Of a stretch of DNA of 25,371 nucleotides, positions 8,067 through 16,270 are shown in pieces. A program made the translations under genes and the position numbers. The DNA is from Methanobacterium sp. Lineage in GTDB: Archaea; Methanobacteriota; Methanobacteria; Methanobacteriales; Methanobacteriaceae. The notes below the pieces were generated by a model. That model saw nothing but the letters and a program-made list of their open reading frames with translations. It was not told the DNA's origin and did not search any database. The first letter of the stretch is position 1. The number at the start of each line of letters is the position of its first letter. The stretch covers positions 1 through 25,371 of the forward strand of contig JAHRFX010000031.1 in the NCBI GenBank assembly GCA_019084405.1, in the 5' to 3' direction.

Positions 8067-8743
8067 TTATCCTCCTCTAAAAACATTACTACGAATTCAG
8101 ACATATCCCATACTTCTAAACCATGATCACTCAAGTTTAATTTACAAAAAGGACAGGTAGTTGTTATCAAATCCGGACCTGTTTTTTCGATTTCTTTTAT
8201 TTTTTCTCGAGCTATTTTGCCAGATAACTCCGGATAAGCAGATTTAACCCCTCCTCCTGACCCACAACATCTGGATTTTTCGTGGTGATGTTCCATTTCC
8301 ACCAGCTCCCCCACTTTTCTAATAATGTTACGGGGAGCTTCAAATTCTCCCAGATGTCTTCCCAGATGACAGGGGTCGTGGTAAGCAATTTTTTCTCTTG
8401 AGTTTTTTAGTTTTATTTTTCCCTGAACAATCAGTTCATTGAATAACTGGCTGGTGTGTATGACATCCAATTCTGCCCCTATCATTTCTTTATAATCCAT
8501 TTTCAGGCTGCGGTAGCATCCCCCGCAGGATACCAGTATGGTCTGGTTTTTAAATTTTTCTATATTTTTTTCCATCAATTTTTGAGCATCTTCTCCATAT
8601 CCGGTGCGTAGGAGTACTGAACCACAGCATTCTTCCTCATCTAAATACTCAAAATTAACTCCTGCAGCATTTAAGACAGTTTCGGTGGCATCACCAATTT
8701 CTTTAACCTTTAAACGGGCTACACAGCCTCTAAAATATATCAT
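8063..8743 (-). CDS. LutA-like CCG-domain iron-sulfur protein
   Basis: A 226-residue protein with two cysteine-rich CCG domains as in LutA, GlpC and heterodisulfide reductase HdrB/HdrD. The first has ECCGSVLLRTG and SCGGCYRS; the second has DPCHLGRH, RCCGSGGGVKSAYPELS and TTCPFCKLN. These domains bind iron-sulfur clusters, in HdrB a noncubane [4Fe-4S] pair. Its stop overlaps the start of the LutB-like gene, implying a complex. Length fits LutA (about 240) rather than HdrB (about 300), and the LUD partner supports LutA. It could be mistaken for an HdrB paralogue. The substrate is not known. Confidence 0.85.
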   Translation of the reverse strand: MIYFRGCVARLKVKEIGDATETVLNAAGVNFEYLDEEECCGSVLLRTGYGEDAQKLMEKNIEKFKNQTILVSCGGCYRSLKMDYKEMIGAELDVIHTSQLFNELIVQGKIKLKNSREKIAYHDPCHLGRHLGEFEAPRNIIRKVGELVEMEHHHEKSRCCGSGGGVKSAYPELSGKIAREKIKEIEKTGPDLITTTCPFCKLNLSDHGLEVWDMSEFVVMFLEEDK

Positions 8744-8804
8744 AATCGCACCATATTGTTAAATTTGAAACATGAATATGTGGAATAAAATCCCTGAATT
8801 AATT

Positions 8805-9968
8805 TTATAATTCTATTTTTAAGTCATCTCTGTTCTTATTATGCTCTTCATACAAGCGGGTGTAGAGGTATTCCAGTTTTTTACCTACTCTTTCCCCTTT
8901 ATATTTCTCATATTGTTTCTGACCTTCTTCTTTGAGATGGTTATAGGTATCTTCATTTTCCAATAGAAATTTTATTTTATCTGCCAGGTCTTGAGGGTCC
9001 TGGACATTAAAAAATAATCCTCCCTTTTGGGCACTGGCTTCCATAACTGGCTCTATGTTGGATGCTACAAAAGGAACACCGCAACCCATAGCTTCTACAA
9101 TAACCAGTCCAAATCCTTCTACTTTACTGGGAAGACAGAATATATGGGAAGATTTTATAATACGTAATACATCTGTGTGGTTTTTTACAAAACCACAAAA
9201 TTTAACCTTTTTTTGCAAATCGAGTTTTTCCACCAATTTTCGGAGATGACTTTCCTGAGGTCCGGTTCCTACTATATTACATCTTAAGGAGGGATAATCT
9301 GCATTTAGAATATTCAGGGCGTAAATCAAATCTTCCACTCTCTTATATTCTACCAGGCGAGAAACACAGGAGATGGTTGGCACGGGATATTTTTCTGCTT
9401 TAAATGGGGGGAATTCAACTATATTAGGTACTACTGCTATTTTTTGAGATTTGGAACGACTTTCCAGTTTTTTTCGGGTGAAAAGAGAGACGGCCACAAT
9501 AAGTCCAAATTTACGGGATAAGGTATACCTCTCCAGAATCTCTCCAGTAATACCAGCAATACCTACATTTTTTACCCATTCACCAATCCATACATCATGA
9601 TATCTAGCTACTGATGGAATATTTAACTTTTTTCCAATTTTCCATGCCACAGGATGGGTTATAAAATTATAACCAACCACCAGATCAACTTTCATTCTGA
9701 TACCCTCCTGGTATGCGGCATACATGAAAGATAATCTGTTTTTAAATGAACCGGATTGTACATAGGACCTCTTTCTACCACAACCCTTTACTTTTATGCC
9801 TTTAATTTCATATTCAGAAGACATTCCATCAGCTAATGAAGTTAAAACTATCAATTCATGATTTTTTGAAAGCTGCAAAGCCTCATTAAAGGCGGTGGCT
9901 TCTGCACCACCTTTAACTTCCAGGCTTTCAGTTTTAGGAAAATATTCAGTGACAAAACAGATTTTCAT
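8805..9968 (-). CDS. Glycosyltransferase family 4 (GT-B fold)
   Basis: A 387-residue retaining glycosyltransferase, probably cytosolic and acting on a lipid-linked or surface glycan. The N-terminal domain has a GGAEATAFNEA loop after the first strand and ARYHDVWIGE. The C-terminal nucleotide-sugar domain has SRLVEYKRVEDLI, NIVGTGPQ and the E-x7-E motif in EGFGLVIVE (E284, E292), all standard for GT4. The sugar and acceptor cannot be read from the sequence. It follows a DUF2304 gene and a GT2 gene on the same strand, so the three likely serve one envelope-glycan pathway. An inverted repeat lies just upstream of its start. Confidence 0.9.
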   Translation of the reverse strand: MKICFVTEYFPKTESLEVKGGAEATAFNEALQLSKNHELIVLTSLADGMSSEYEIKGIKVKGCGRKRSYVQSGSFKNRLSFMYAAYQEGIRMKVDLVVGYNFITHPVAWKIGKKLNIPSVARYHDVWIGEWVKNVGIAGITGEILERYTLSRKFGLIVAVSLFTRKKLESRSKSQKIAVVPNIVEFPPFKAEKYPVPTISCVSRLVEYKRVEDLIYALNILNADYPSLRCNIVGTGPQESHLRKLVEKLDLQKKVKFCGFVKNHTDVLRIIKSSHIFCLPSKVEGFGLVIVEAMGCGVPFVASNIEPVMEASAQKGGLFFNVQDPQDLADKIKFLLENEDTYNHLKEEGQKQYEKYKGERVGKKLEYLYTRLYEEHNKNRDDLKIEL

Positions 9969-9988
9969 ATTTTTATCCCATTATAGTT

Positions 9989-10035
9989 ACCATTTATCAA
10001 TACACTGCTTAAATGGTGATTTTAAATAAAAAAAA
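9989..10035 (-). repeat. Inverted repeat and T-run between DUF2304 and GT4 genes
   Basis: ACCATTTA (9989-9996) and TAAATGGT (10010-10017) are perfect complements with a 13-base loop, extendable by G-U pairs. On the minus strand a T8 run (10035-10028) precedes the hairpin. The T-run may end the DUF2304 transcript and the hairpin may sit in the GT4 leader or act as an operator. Confidence 0.35.
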
Positions 10036-10056
10036 CCTTTTACGATTCTAAGATGG

Positions 10057-10428
10057 TTATTCTTTTTTAGAGGAGGATATTTCTATTTCTTCTATTAACG
10101 ATTCTATTTTCTCGTTTTTTATAGCTATTTCCCTTACTAATTGAGTTATATTTGATTCTAAACGTTCCATCATAGTGTATATCTTGAATATAAGATAATA
10201 ACAACCAATCAGCCCTAATATTAAAATAAAATCAAGACCCCGGCCTATACCAACGATATTAGCAAAAATAGTCGTTTCCTGGGGGAAAAAAGAAATCAAA
10301 ATTACCATAATCCAAATAATAATCCAGAATAATAACATCCGGGGTGAAGTCCTTCCTTCTCTAAAACGGATAATAGTTAATATTATGCCTATGAGGGCTA
10401 TTAATCCGGCTATGTAGGGATATATCAT
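10057..10428 (-). CDS. DUF2304 family membrane protein
   Basis: A 123-residue membrane protein. Three hydrophobic segments are visible (about residues 3-21, 31-48 and 65-86), with an RFREGRTSPRMLLFWIIIW stretch typical of DUF2304, then a charged C-terminal helix (about 88-120) that may form a coiled coil. The function of the family is not known. Its genes usually sit beside polyprenol-phosphate glycosyltransferases, as here, 48 bases after a GT2 gene. A role as membrane partner of that enzyme is an inference. Confidence 0.8.
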   Translation of the reverse strand: MIYPYIAGLIALIGIILTIIRFREGRTSPRMLLFWIIIWIMVILISFFPQETTIFANIVGIGRGLDFILILGLIGCYYLIFKIYTMMERLESNITQLVREIAIKNEKIESLIEEIEISSSKKE

Positions 10429-10476
10429 TTAAACACCTTTTTTTATCAGATTAATTCCATTTATGCTTTTTTACTA

Positions 10477-11244
10477 TTAAAATCTTTTAAATACATCCAG
10501 TATCATTTTGAATAAAATTTCCAGACCAATAGAGGTATTTGTACCTTTTGAAAGTGAGTAATCAGTATATATGGTTTTTATAGGTACTTCCACCATTTTT
10601 AATTTGTGATTTTTAATTTCCCTTATTATTTCTGAGGAAACACCATAACCCCTGTAATCCAGACGTAATAAACGTGCTGATTTTTTATTCAGGGCCCTGA
10701 GACCTGATTGTGAATCACTGACTTTTTCCCGGTAAAATATAAAGGTCAGGGTATTCATTATCTGGTTTCCCATTTTTTTAAATAGGGGCATGTGGTCAAA
10801 ATTTCTCACACCTAAAACTACGTCGGCCTGGTTCTTTTTAAAGGGTATTAACATGGTTTTTATGTCTTCCGGGTCATGCTGGCAGTCAGCATCAAAAGTT
10901 ACCATATATTCTGCCCCATGATTCAGGGCACAATCCATCCCGGTTTTTAATGCTGCTCCTAAACCCTGGTTAATTAAATGCTGACACACAAAAATCTGTT
11001 TAGGATAATCTTTTCTAGTCTTAGATATGATGGAGTAAGTATTATCACTTGATCCATCATCAACCACCACCACCTGGTAACCCCTTTTGATTAAATGGTT
11101 CAATACACGCCCCACTGTTTTTTCTTCATCATAAGCTGGTACCACAATGAATGTTTTCTGAGAAACTTTAGAAGGGTGACCTGTATGTTTCCGGGTGGAT
11201 TGAACTACTTTTCTATCTCCTGCTATAATATTAGAGTTACCCAT
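10477..11244 (-). CDS. Glycosyltransferase family 2, dolichyl-phosphate sugar synthase-like
   Basis: A 255-residue GT-A enzyme that probably moves a sugar from a nucleotide donor to a polyprenyl phosphate on the inner membrane face. Signs are FIVVPAYDEEKTVG (32-45), VVDDGSSDN (60-68), the metal-binding DAD at 118-120 followed by QHDP, and DSQSGLRALN with the conserved arginine. There is no C-terminal membrane segment, so it resembles the soluble-domain DPM1 type. The first 30 residues are polar and not conserved; a later start is possible. The downstream DUF2304 protein may anchor it. Confidence 0.88.
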   Translation of the reverse strand: MGNSNIIAGDRKVVQSTRKHTGHPSKVSQKTFIVVPAYDEEKTVGRVLNHLIKRGYQVVVVDDGSSDNTYSIISKTRKDYPKQIFVCQHLINQGLGAALKTGMDCALNHGAEYMVTFDADCQHDPEDIKTMLIPFKKNQADVVLGVRNFDHMPLFKKMGNQIMNTLTFIFYREKVSDSQSGLRALNKKSARLLRLDYRGYGVSSEIIREIKNHKLKMVEVPIKTIYTDYSLSKGTNTSIGLEILFKMILDVFKRF

Positions 11245-11316
11245 GTTATCCTCAATGAAATATAAACTATCTTATAAATTATCCGTGCTGGAGGTGAGTA
11301 TTATGGTAGGGAATAC

Positions 11317-11904
11317 TTACCAGGAATTAGATAAATCTTGAGCCAGAATGGCCACTCTTTTTCCTAAATTCATGGAAGTTTCCATACCTATCTCATCTTC
11401 CTGGCAGGCGGGTTTTTCCCCACCCACACCTGTTCCTCCGTAATGGGCAGTAGGGCTACCATCACCTACCACTATCCCGTCATGAATCAGGAAAAAATCA
11501 TGAATAGCAGAGCAAGTTGTTTCCTGACCTCCGTTTCTTGCCGCACCCACTGCAATAGCACCGCAAACTTTATTTTTCAGCTGGAAATTTCCTCTAAGAG
11601 GTCGGGAACGATCCATTAACATTTTGGTCTGGGCAGTTATGGTTCCAAAATAAACAGGGCTACCAATGATGATTCCCTGGGAAGTGGAAATTTTTTGCAG
11701 TATATCTTCCATATCATCTTCAATGGAGCATTTTCCAGTTTTTTTACAAATCTCGCAGGCTATGCAGGGATTTATATTGGATTTACCAAGAAATATAATT
11801 TCAGTCTGTGCTCCTTCATTTTCTGCAGCTTCCAGGGCCTTTTCAACTAAAAAAGAAGTATTGCCTTTTCGAGGGCTGCCTACAATTCCGGTTATTTTCA
11901 CCAT
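11317..11904 (-). CDS. Iron-sulfur flavoprotein (Isf-like, flavodoxin fold)
   Basis: A 195-residue protein with a flavodoxin-like FMN domain (GSPRKGNTSFL at 9-19, GSPVYFGTITAQTKMLMDR) and a compact cysteine motif C47-x2-C50-x2-C53-x5-C59, the signature of archaeal Isf proteins that bind one [4Fe-4S] cluster and FMN and pass electrons from ferredoxin, probably to O2 or H2O2 in methanogens. It lies 37 bases after riboflavin synthase, which makes the flavin precursor, so linkage to flavin supply is plausible. AAGGAGGA before the ATG supports this start. The physiological acceptor is not known. Confidence 0.88.
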   Translation of the reverse strand: MVKITGIVGSPRKGNTSFLVEKALEAAENEGAQTEIIFLGKSNINPCIACEICKKTGKCSIEDDMEDILQKISTSQGIIIGSPVYFGTITAQTKMLMDRSRPLRGNFQLKNKVCGAIAVGAARNGGQETTCSAIHDFFLIHDGIVVGDGSPTAHYGGTGVGGEKPACQEDEIGMETSMNLGKRVAILAQDLSNSW

Positions 11905-11941
11905 TTAAATTCCTCCTTAATCATAATATTCCATCAAATTA

Positions 11942-12403
11942 TTAAAGAGGCCCCACATCAGGTTTACCCTCTCTCATACCCATACCCGCTTCTTTTTGGA
12001 GTTTATCTGGCTGGAATATCATTTTTATCAGATTTTTAGCATGTTCTCTAGCTCGGTTTTCGGCCAGCACCTTTAACTCCCGGGGGTCAGATTCTTCGTC
12101 TTCATGTACAAAAACTTCCAGTATATGGGTACTGGTCATAAGTTGGGCCTGTATTAGTCCGGTGGATGCTTCATGGGCACAAATTCTATCTTTTTCTTCT
12201 GGACCTGGCATTCCCAGTGCTAAAACTATTTCACAGTTTTCTTCTTCAATTAATTTTTTGCAGGCTACAGGTAGATCTTTTATTCCCGGGACCGTTCTTC
12301 TGATAATCTTTAAATTTCCCATTTGCATTTTCATTTCATCAATTGAAGCAGTTCCCATATCAAAACGAGCAAAAGTGGTATCGCAAACACCTATTATTTT
12401 CAT
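11942..12403 (-). CDS. ribC: Archaeal riboflavin synthase
   Basis: The 153-residue archaeal riboflavin synthase, which converts two 6,7-dimethyl-8-ribityllumazine molecules to riboflavin and is related to lumazine synthase rather than bacterial RibE. Signs are the N-terminal KIIGVCDTTFARFDMG, RRTVPGIKDLPVA, ALGMPGPEEKD and the tail with GMREGKPDVGPL. Length equals the known enzyme. It follows cbiO by 58 bases and precedes the iron-sulfur flavoprotein, so it may be the tail of the cobalt transport operon. Riboflavin is also needed for coenzyme F420-type chemistry and FMN enzymes. Confidence 0.95.
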   Translation of the reverse strand: MKIIGVCDTTFARFDMGTASIDEMKMQMGNLKIIRRTVPGIKDLPVACKKLIEEENCEIVLALGMPGPEEKDRICAHEASTGLIQAQLMTSTHILEVFVHEDEESDPRELKVLAENRAREHAKNLIKMIFQPDKLQKEAGMGMREGKPDVGPL

Positions 12404-12461
12404 TTTATCACCTGATAAACTATATCTTTATAATGATTAAGAGAACATGGAATAAAATGCC

Positions 12462-13307
12462 CTATTTTTTCTCTTCCAGATAATTTACTAAACGAGTTCG
12501 GGCTTCACCTATGGTCAGGGGGCATGGTTCTGAAAAGGGTAATTTGTCCTCTTTTTTCAGTATCTCCATGAGATGAGCAATTCGGGGAAGTCTTAAATTG
12601 GCACCCCGTATGGTCTCCACGTCTTCAAACACCTGGTGTGAGGTTCCCTGTTTAATTATTTCCCCATCATTTATGATAAATATCTCCTCAGCATAAAGTG
12701 GAACCAGATCCACGTCATGTGTGGATATTATGATGGTCATTCCCTCTTGATTAAGATGGTATAATAATTTTAGTATTTGAGAAGCCCCTTTAGGGTCCAG
12801 GCCACTGGTGGGCTCATCCAGGACCATTATATCCGGTTGCATGGCCAGTATTCCTGCAATGGCCACTCTCTTTTTTTGACCACCACTCAAATGATGGGGG
12901 GGTTTATTTTCATATCCAGCCATACCTACTTTTTCTAATGCACTGGAAACCCGTTTATCCACTTCTTTTGAATCCAGACCCAGATTTAAAGGGCCAAAAG
13001 CCACATCTTCTACCACCGTAGGGGCAAAAAGCTGATCATCAGGGTTTTGGAAAACGATACCAACTTTTTGACGTACTTTCATTAATCCATCCTTTTTATA
13101 GTCCAGAACCTGGTTTTCAACCTTAATCTCTCCTGATGACGGGCGTAAAATTCCATTGAAGTGTAAGAATAGAGTTGATTTACCGGCACCATTGGGCCCT
13201 AGCAGTGCTACTATTTTCCCTTTTTTTACATTAAAATTCACGTTTTTTAGGGCTTGGGTACCGTCAGGGTAGTTATAATTGATATCTATTGCTTGGATAA
13301 TATTCAT
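12462..13307 (-). CDS. cbiO: Cobalt ECF transporter ATPase CbiO
   Basis: The 281-residue ATP-hydrolysing subunit of the cobalt energy-coupling-factor transporter. Walker A GPNGAGKST is at 37-45, the Q-loop VFQNPDDQLF at 85-94 (the paired PDDQ is typical of ECF ATPases), the signature LSGGQ at 140-144, Walker B VLDEP at 162-166, and the H-loop histidine in ISTHDVDL. The start is ATG at 13305-13307. A 143-base gap separates it from cbiQ, long for this otherwise tight operon, so it may also have its own promoter. It supplies cobalt for the cobamide of methyl-H4MPT:CoM methyltransferase. Confidence 0.95.
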   Translation of the reverse strand: MNIIQAIDINYNYPDGTQALKNVNFNVKKGKIVALLGPNGAGKSTLFLHFNGILRPSSGEIKVENQVLDYKKDGLMKVRQKVGIVFQNPDDQLFAPTVVEDVAFGPLNLGLDSKEVDKRVSSALEKVGMAGYENKPPHHLSGGQKKRVAIAGILAMQPDIMVLDEPTSGLDPKGASQILKLLYHLNQEGMTIIISTHDVDLVPLYAEEIFIINDGEIIKQGTSHQVFEDVETIRGANLRLPRIAHLMEILKKEDKLPFSEPCPLTIGEARTRLVNYLEEKK

Positions 13308-13450
13308 GGCCTCACCAGAAAATTAGAATAATAATTCAATTTTTAATAGAATTAAATCTTAATTGGGTTTTATTAATAATATCTTTAACTCATTAATTAA
13401 ATTAATTTTAATCTGTTAAACTGGATTTGTTAATATTTTTAATCCATTTA
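13308..13450. other. cbiQ-cbiO spacer with 18-bp direct repeat
   Basis: A purely AT-rich spacer. An 18-base direct repeat occurs at 13396-13413 and 13450-13467; the second copy contains the cbiQ stop codon, so the spacer appears to hold a copy of the cbiQ 3' end. No gene is seen. Confidence 0.5.
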
Positions 13451-14224
13451 TTAAATTAATTTTAATCCACTGGTCAAATATAATCCCAAAATAAGACTAA
13501 ATTCAAAAAATACTAATAATAAAACATGTTTTAAGGTTAAAGAAGAGTATTTATTCATGCTTCGCAGTTCACCCTGATAACAGCGGGATTCCATAGCCAG
13601 ATGTACTTTTTCTCCTTTAAACCAGGATTTAATAAATAGATTACTGGCTAAAAGGCCCAGGGAATGATAAGAATTTTTCAGACCATTATATCCTAATCTG
13701 GTTTGCTGGGAATGGTACATTCGATCTGATTCATCAATAAAGATAAAAATACTGCGATACATCAAAAGGGCCAGTTCAATAAATATATCCGGGACTTTCA
13801 ATTTATGCAACTGGGAGAATATATCATTTAGAGGTGTGGTCAGAGTTAAAAATCCCAGACAGGCAAAACTTCCCATCATGCGACTAAAAACAAGGAGACC
13901 TAAATTTAAACCATCCTGATAGATGGTCAAACCCCCTATACCTGTGGCAAAAAGAGGCTGGGTTCCAAAAAAGAAGGCCATAAAAAGAAGGGTTAACGCT
14001 CCAAATCCCAGAGGTGCTCCTATAAATTTCAAATAGAAACGCCAGGGTATATGCGCCTTGAAAATTATAATTGAAGACATTATAAATGCTATTAAAAAAG
14101 GAATAAATGGTTTTTGAGATATTAAGCAGATTATCAGGGTTAAAATTCCCAACAATATTTTAAATTGAGGATTATACTCACTCAACTCATTATTATGGGC
14201 ATGATAATCTATGGAAATATTCAC
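13451..14224 (-). CDS. cbiQ: Cobalt ECF transporter transmembrane subunit CbiQ
   Basis: The 257-residue membrane subunit that couples ATPase CbiO to substrate-binding CbiM. Several hydrophobic segments fill residues about 25-115 and 230-250. The cytosolic coupling region holds LALLMYRSIFIFIDESDRM and the SRCYQGE motif, matching the short arginine/glycine motifs by which T-components contact their ATPases. The N-terminus HAHNNELSEYNPQFKILLG is typical of CbiQ. Its ATG overlaps the cbiN stop (ATGA), so the two are translationally coupled. Confidence 0.93.
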   Translation of the reverse strand: MNISIDYHAHNNELSEYNPQFKILLGILTLIICLISQKPFIPFLIAFIMSSIIIFKAHIPWRFYLKFIGAPLGFGALTLLFMAFFFGTQPLFATGIGGLTIYQDGLNLGLLVFSRMMGSFACLGFLTLTTPLNDIFSQLHKLKVPDIFIELALLMYRSIFIFIDESDRMYHSQQTRLGYNGLKNSYHSLGLLASNLFIKSWFKGEKVHLAMESRCYQGELRSMNKYSSLTLKHVLLLVFFEFSLILGLYLTSGLKLI

Positions 14225-14547
14225 TCAAAATCACCAGTTTTATATTTAAGATTAGTTATGGGGTCTTTTTTTTTACCTTTTCCTATGTAGTATCCGAAGA
14301 AATATCCAATTATAAGGGCTCCAATAGCTGCTTGAAGAGAAAAGAATAAACTTTCTATTTCACCACTTGGGGGTTCCCATAATGGTTCAAACCATGGTTT
14401 GTAACCTGTTTCTTCTACTGCTTCAGCTGCTGCACCATCTGCACCACCAAAATAACCATCATCTTCTCCTAAACCTCCATAAAGGGCTAAAGGGATTATG
14501 GCTATTATGGCAACTGTTATTAACATTATTATATGTCTGGTTTCCAT
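14221..14547 (-). CDS. cbiN: Cobalt transport protein CbiN
   Basis: A 108-residue membrane protein with two segments (about residues 5-26 and 67-90) around an extracytoplasmic loop rich in G, E and aromatic residues (WFEPLWEPPSGEIESL). The SLQAAIGALIIGYFFGY block at the second segment is the CbiN signature. CbiN holds the metal-loading loop of CbiM and marks the system as a cobalt rather than nickel transporter (nickel systems use NikN/NikL). The loop of this copy carries an acidic, glycine-rich insert, GEDDGYFGGADGA. It lies 12 bases after cbiM. Confidence 0.9.
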   Translation of the reverse strand: METRHIIMLITVAIIAIIPLALYGGLGEDDGYFGGADGAAAEAVEETGYKPWFEPLWEPPSGEIESLFFSLQAAIGALIIGYFFGYYIGKGKKKDPITNLKYKTGDFE

Positions 14548-14559
14548 ATCAAAATCTCC

Positions 14560-15252
14560 TTACTTACTGGCTTCAATTATTGGATCTTCAACTGATTTAA
14601 TTTTGAATATATTGAGCCTTTCAAAGATATCCGGTCGTATTTGTATGATTTTTTCGATTATTACTACAGTTAAAAGGCCTTCTGCTATGGCTAATGGAAT
14701 TTGGGTTACGGCAAATATTAACATGAAATTGCTTAGTGCTGCTCCAAAGCTGGGCAGGGGAAATGCCAGTGATAACTGCAGGGCGGTGGTAACATAAGTC
14801 ATTAAATTTCCAAAAAAAGCCGCTAAAAATACTGAAATTGCAAGGGAAAGGCCTGCGTTTTGAGAACCACGATATATTAACCATGCAAAAAGTGGCCCTA
14901 TAATCCCCATGGAAAAAATATTAGCACCCAGGGTACTGATTCCTCCGTGTGCCAGTAAAAGTGCCTGAAATATCAATACTAAAGTTGCTAAAACGGATGC
15001 TACTGCTGGACCAAATAATATGCCTCCCAATCCATTCCCGGTAGGATGGGAACAGCTACCAGTAACTGAAGGAAGTTTTAAAGCGGATAATACAAACATA
15101 AATGCTCCACTAACAGCTAATAATGGTTTAGATTCAGGGAATTCCTGTGTGATTTTTTTAATCCTGAAGATTCCATATATTACCACGGGAACTGATAAAA
15201 GATACCAAAAAATGCTCCATTCTAGGGACAAAAATCCTTCCATAATATGCAT
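14560..15252 (-). CDS. cbiM: Cobalt ECF transporter substrate-binding membrane subunit CbiM
   Basis: The 230-residue membrane protein that captures Co2+. The N-terminus MHIMEGFL carries the metal-binding His2 found in CbiM and NikM, which fixes the start at this ATG; AGGATA lies just upstream. Further signs are SVTGSCSHPTGNGLGGILFGP, with the conserved histidine, and LLLAHGGISTLGANIFSMG. About six hydrophobic segments are seen. It is the first gene of cbiM-cbiN-cbiQ-cbiO and diverges from pyrF across a 233-base region that should hold the promoter. Confidence 0.95.
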   Translation of the reverse strand: MHIMEGFLSLEWSIFWYLLSVPVVIYGIFRIKKITQEFPESKPLLAVSGAFMFVLSALKLPSVTGSCSHPTGNGLGGILFGPAVASVLATLVLIFQALLLAHGGISTLGANIFSMGIIGPLFAWLIYRGSQNAGLSLAISVFLAAFFGNLMTYVTTALQLSLAFPLPSFGAALSNFMLIFAVTQIPLAIAEGLLTVVIIEKIIQIRPDIFERLNIFKIKSVEDPIIEASK

Positions 15253-15485
15253 AATTTATCCTCTCACATCTTTTTTTTAAGTTTATCTGATTTTAGTTAA
15301 AATAAACTTGAATAAATTACCATATAAAGTTTTTTATTTTTTAAAGGCTATTTAATTTTTATTAAATTTAAATTGATTAAGTTGGTATAATATTATCTTC
15401 AAAATTAATAAAAAAATTAAATACCTCCCTTCGCGCACCTGTGGGGGCATAACTAATATAACCCTTAAAAACCTAATTTTTTAAT
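15253..15485. promoter_or_regulatory. Divergent promoter region cbiM / pyrF
   Basis: AT-rich except for a GC-rich patch at 15424-15447 (CCTCCCTTCGCGC, then GTGGGGGC). Right after it, CTAATATAAC at 15453-15462 is a good TATA-like box for pyrF; its distance of about 25-28 bases to the pyrF ATG (15486) and the absence of a Shine-Dalgarno suggest a leaderless pyrF mRNA. The patch could be a regulator or BRE-flanking site, or part of the cbiM promoter. I saw no cobalamin riboswitch elements. Confidence 0.5.
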
Positions 15486-16133
15486 ATGAAGGTGAAAAAC
15501 AGGATCATACTGGCCATGGATTTAATGGACCTGGATCAGGCTATTAATGTAACCGACCAGGTATCTGATTATATTGATACCATCAAGATAGGATATCCCC
15601 TGGCACTCTCCCAGGGTTTATCATGTTTTTCAAAATTTAAGGAAAATTTTTCATTTAATATTATAGCTGATTTTAAGGTAGCAGATATACCACCAACCAA
15701 TGAAAAAATCACCCAGGTCACCCTGGATGCCGGGGCAGATGCTATCATTGTGCATGGTATGGTAGGGGATGATAGTGCCCGGGCATGTCAGGAAGTAGCC
15801 GAAAATAAGGGCAAAGAAATTATATTACTAACTGAAATGTCCCATCCTGGAGCTGAAAAGTTTATAAAACCATTATCTGAGGATATAGCTCGTATGGGTG
15901 TAGAATTAGGGATAAAAAACTATGTGGCACCTTCTACCCGGTTAGACCGGCTGGAAAAAATAAGAAAGCTGGTGGGAGAAGAATCTTTTATTATTTCACC
16001 AGGAGTAGGGACCCAGGGGGGAGACCCTAAAGAAACCTTAAAATACGCCGATGCTATAATTGTAGGAAGATCAATTTATAATGCAAAAGAACCAGAAAAA
16101 GCAGTAAGAGAAATTTTAGATGCCATAAAATAA
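15486..16133 (+). CDS. pyrF: Orotidine 5'-phosphate decarboxylase
   Basis: The enzyme decarboxylates OMP to UMP, the last step of pyrimidine synthesis. The 215-residue barrel has every catalytic residue in family spacing: D12, K34, D62-x-K64 and D67 (in ADFKVADIPPT), and the phosphate-binding R195 in VGRSIYN. The constant offset of 8 from the well-studied Methanothermobacter enzyme (D20, K42, D70, K72, D75, R203) supports this start. It is a single gene whose convergent neighbour is the unknown membrane protein. Confidence 0.97.
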   Translation: MKVKNRIILAMDLMDLDQAINVTDQVSDYIDTIKIGYPLALSQGLSCFSKFKENFSFNIIADFKVADIPPTNEKITQVTLDAGADAIIVHGMVGDDSARACQEVAENKGKEIILLTEMSHPGAEKFIKPLSEDIARMGVELGIKNYVAPSTRLDRLEKIRKLVGEESFIISPGVGTQGGDPKETLKYADAIIVGRSIYNAKEPEKAVREILDAIK

Positions 16134-16270
16134 CTTTAATAGCTTCTTTTTTATTTAACTATTTATCTACAATATCCATTAAACAACCTTAGATTCATCC
16201 TTTATCTATAAAATTTTGTTAAAACTAAAATCATTAATTTTTATTATTCTTCCATCTAAAAAAAAATTAA

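Noticed and set aside
13396..13467. 18-bp direct repeat as a mobile element trace or regulator site
   Set aside because: AT-only sequence; it is simply explained by a short duplication of the cbiQ 3' end, with no inverted ends or target-site pattern.
15253..15420. Cobalamin riboswitch upstream of cbiM
   Set aside because: No B12-box-like sequence or long structured leader is visible; the region is A/T runs.
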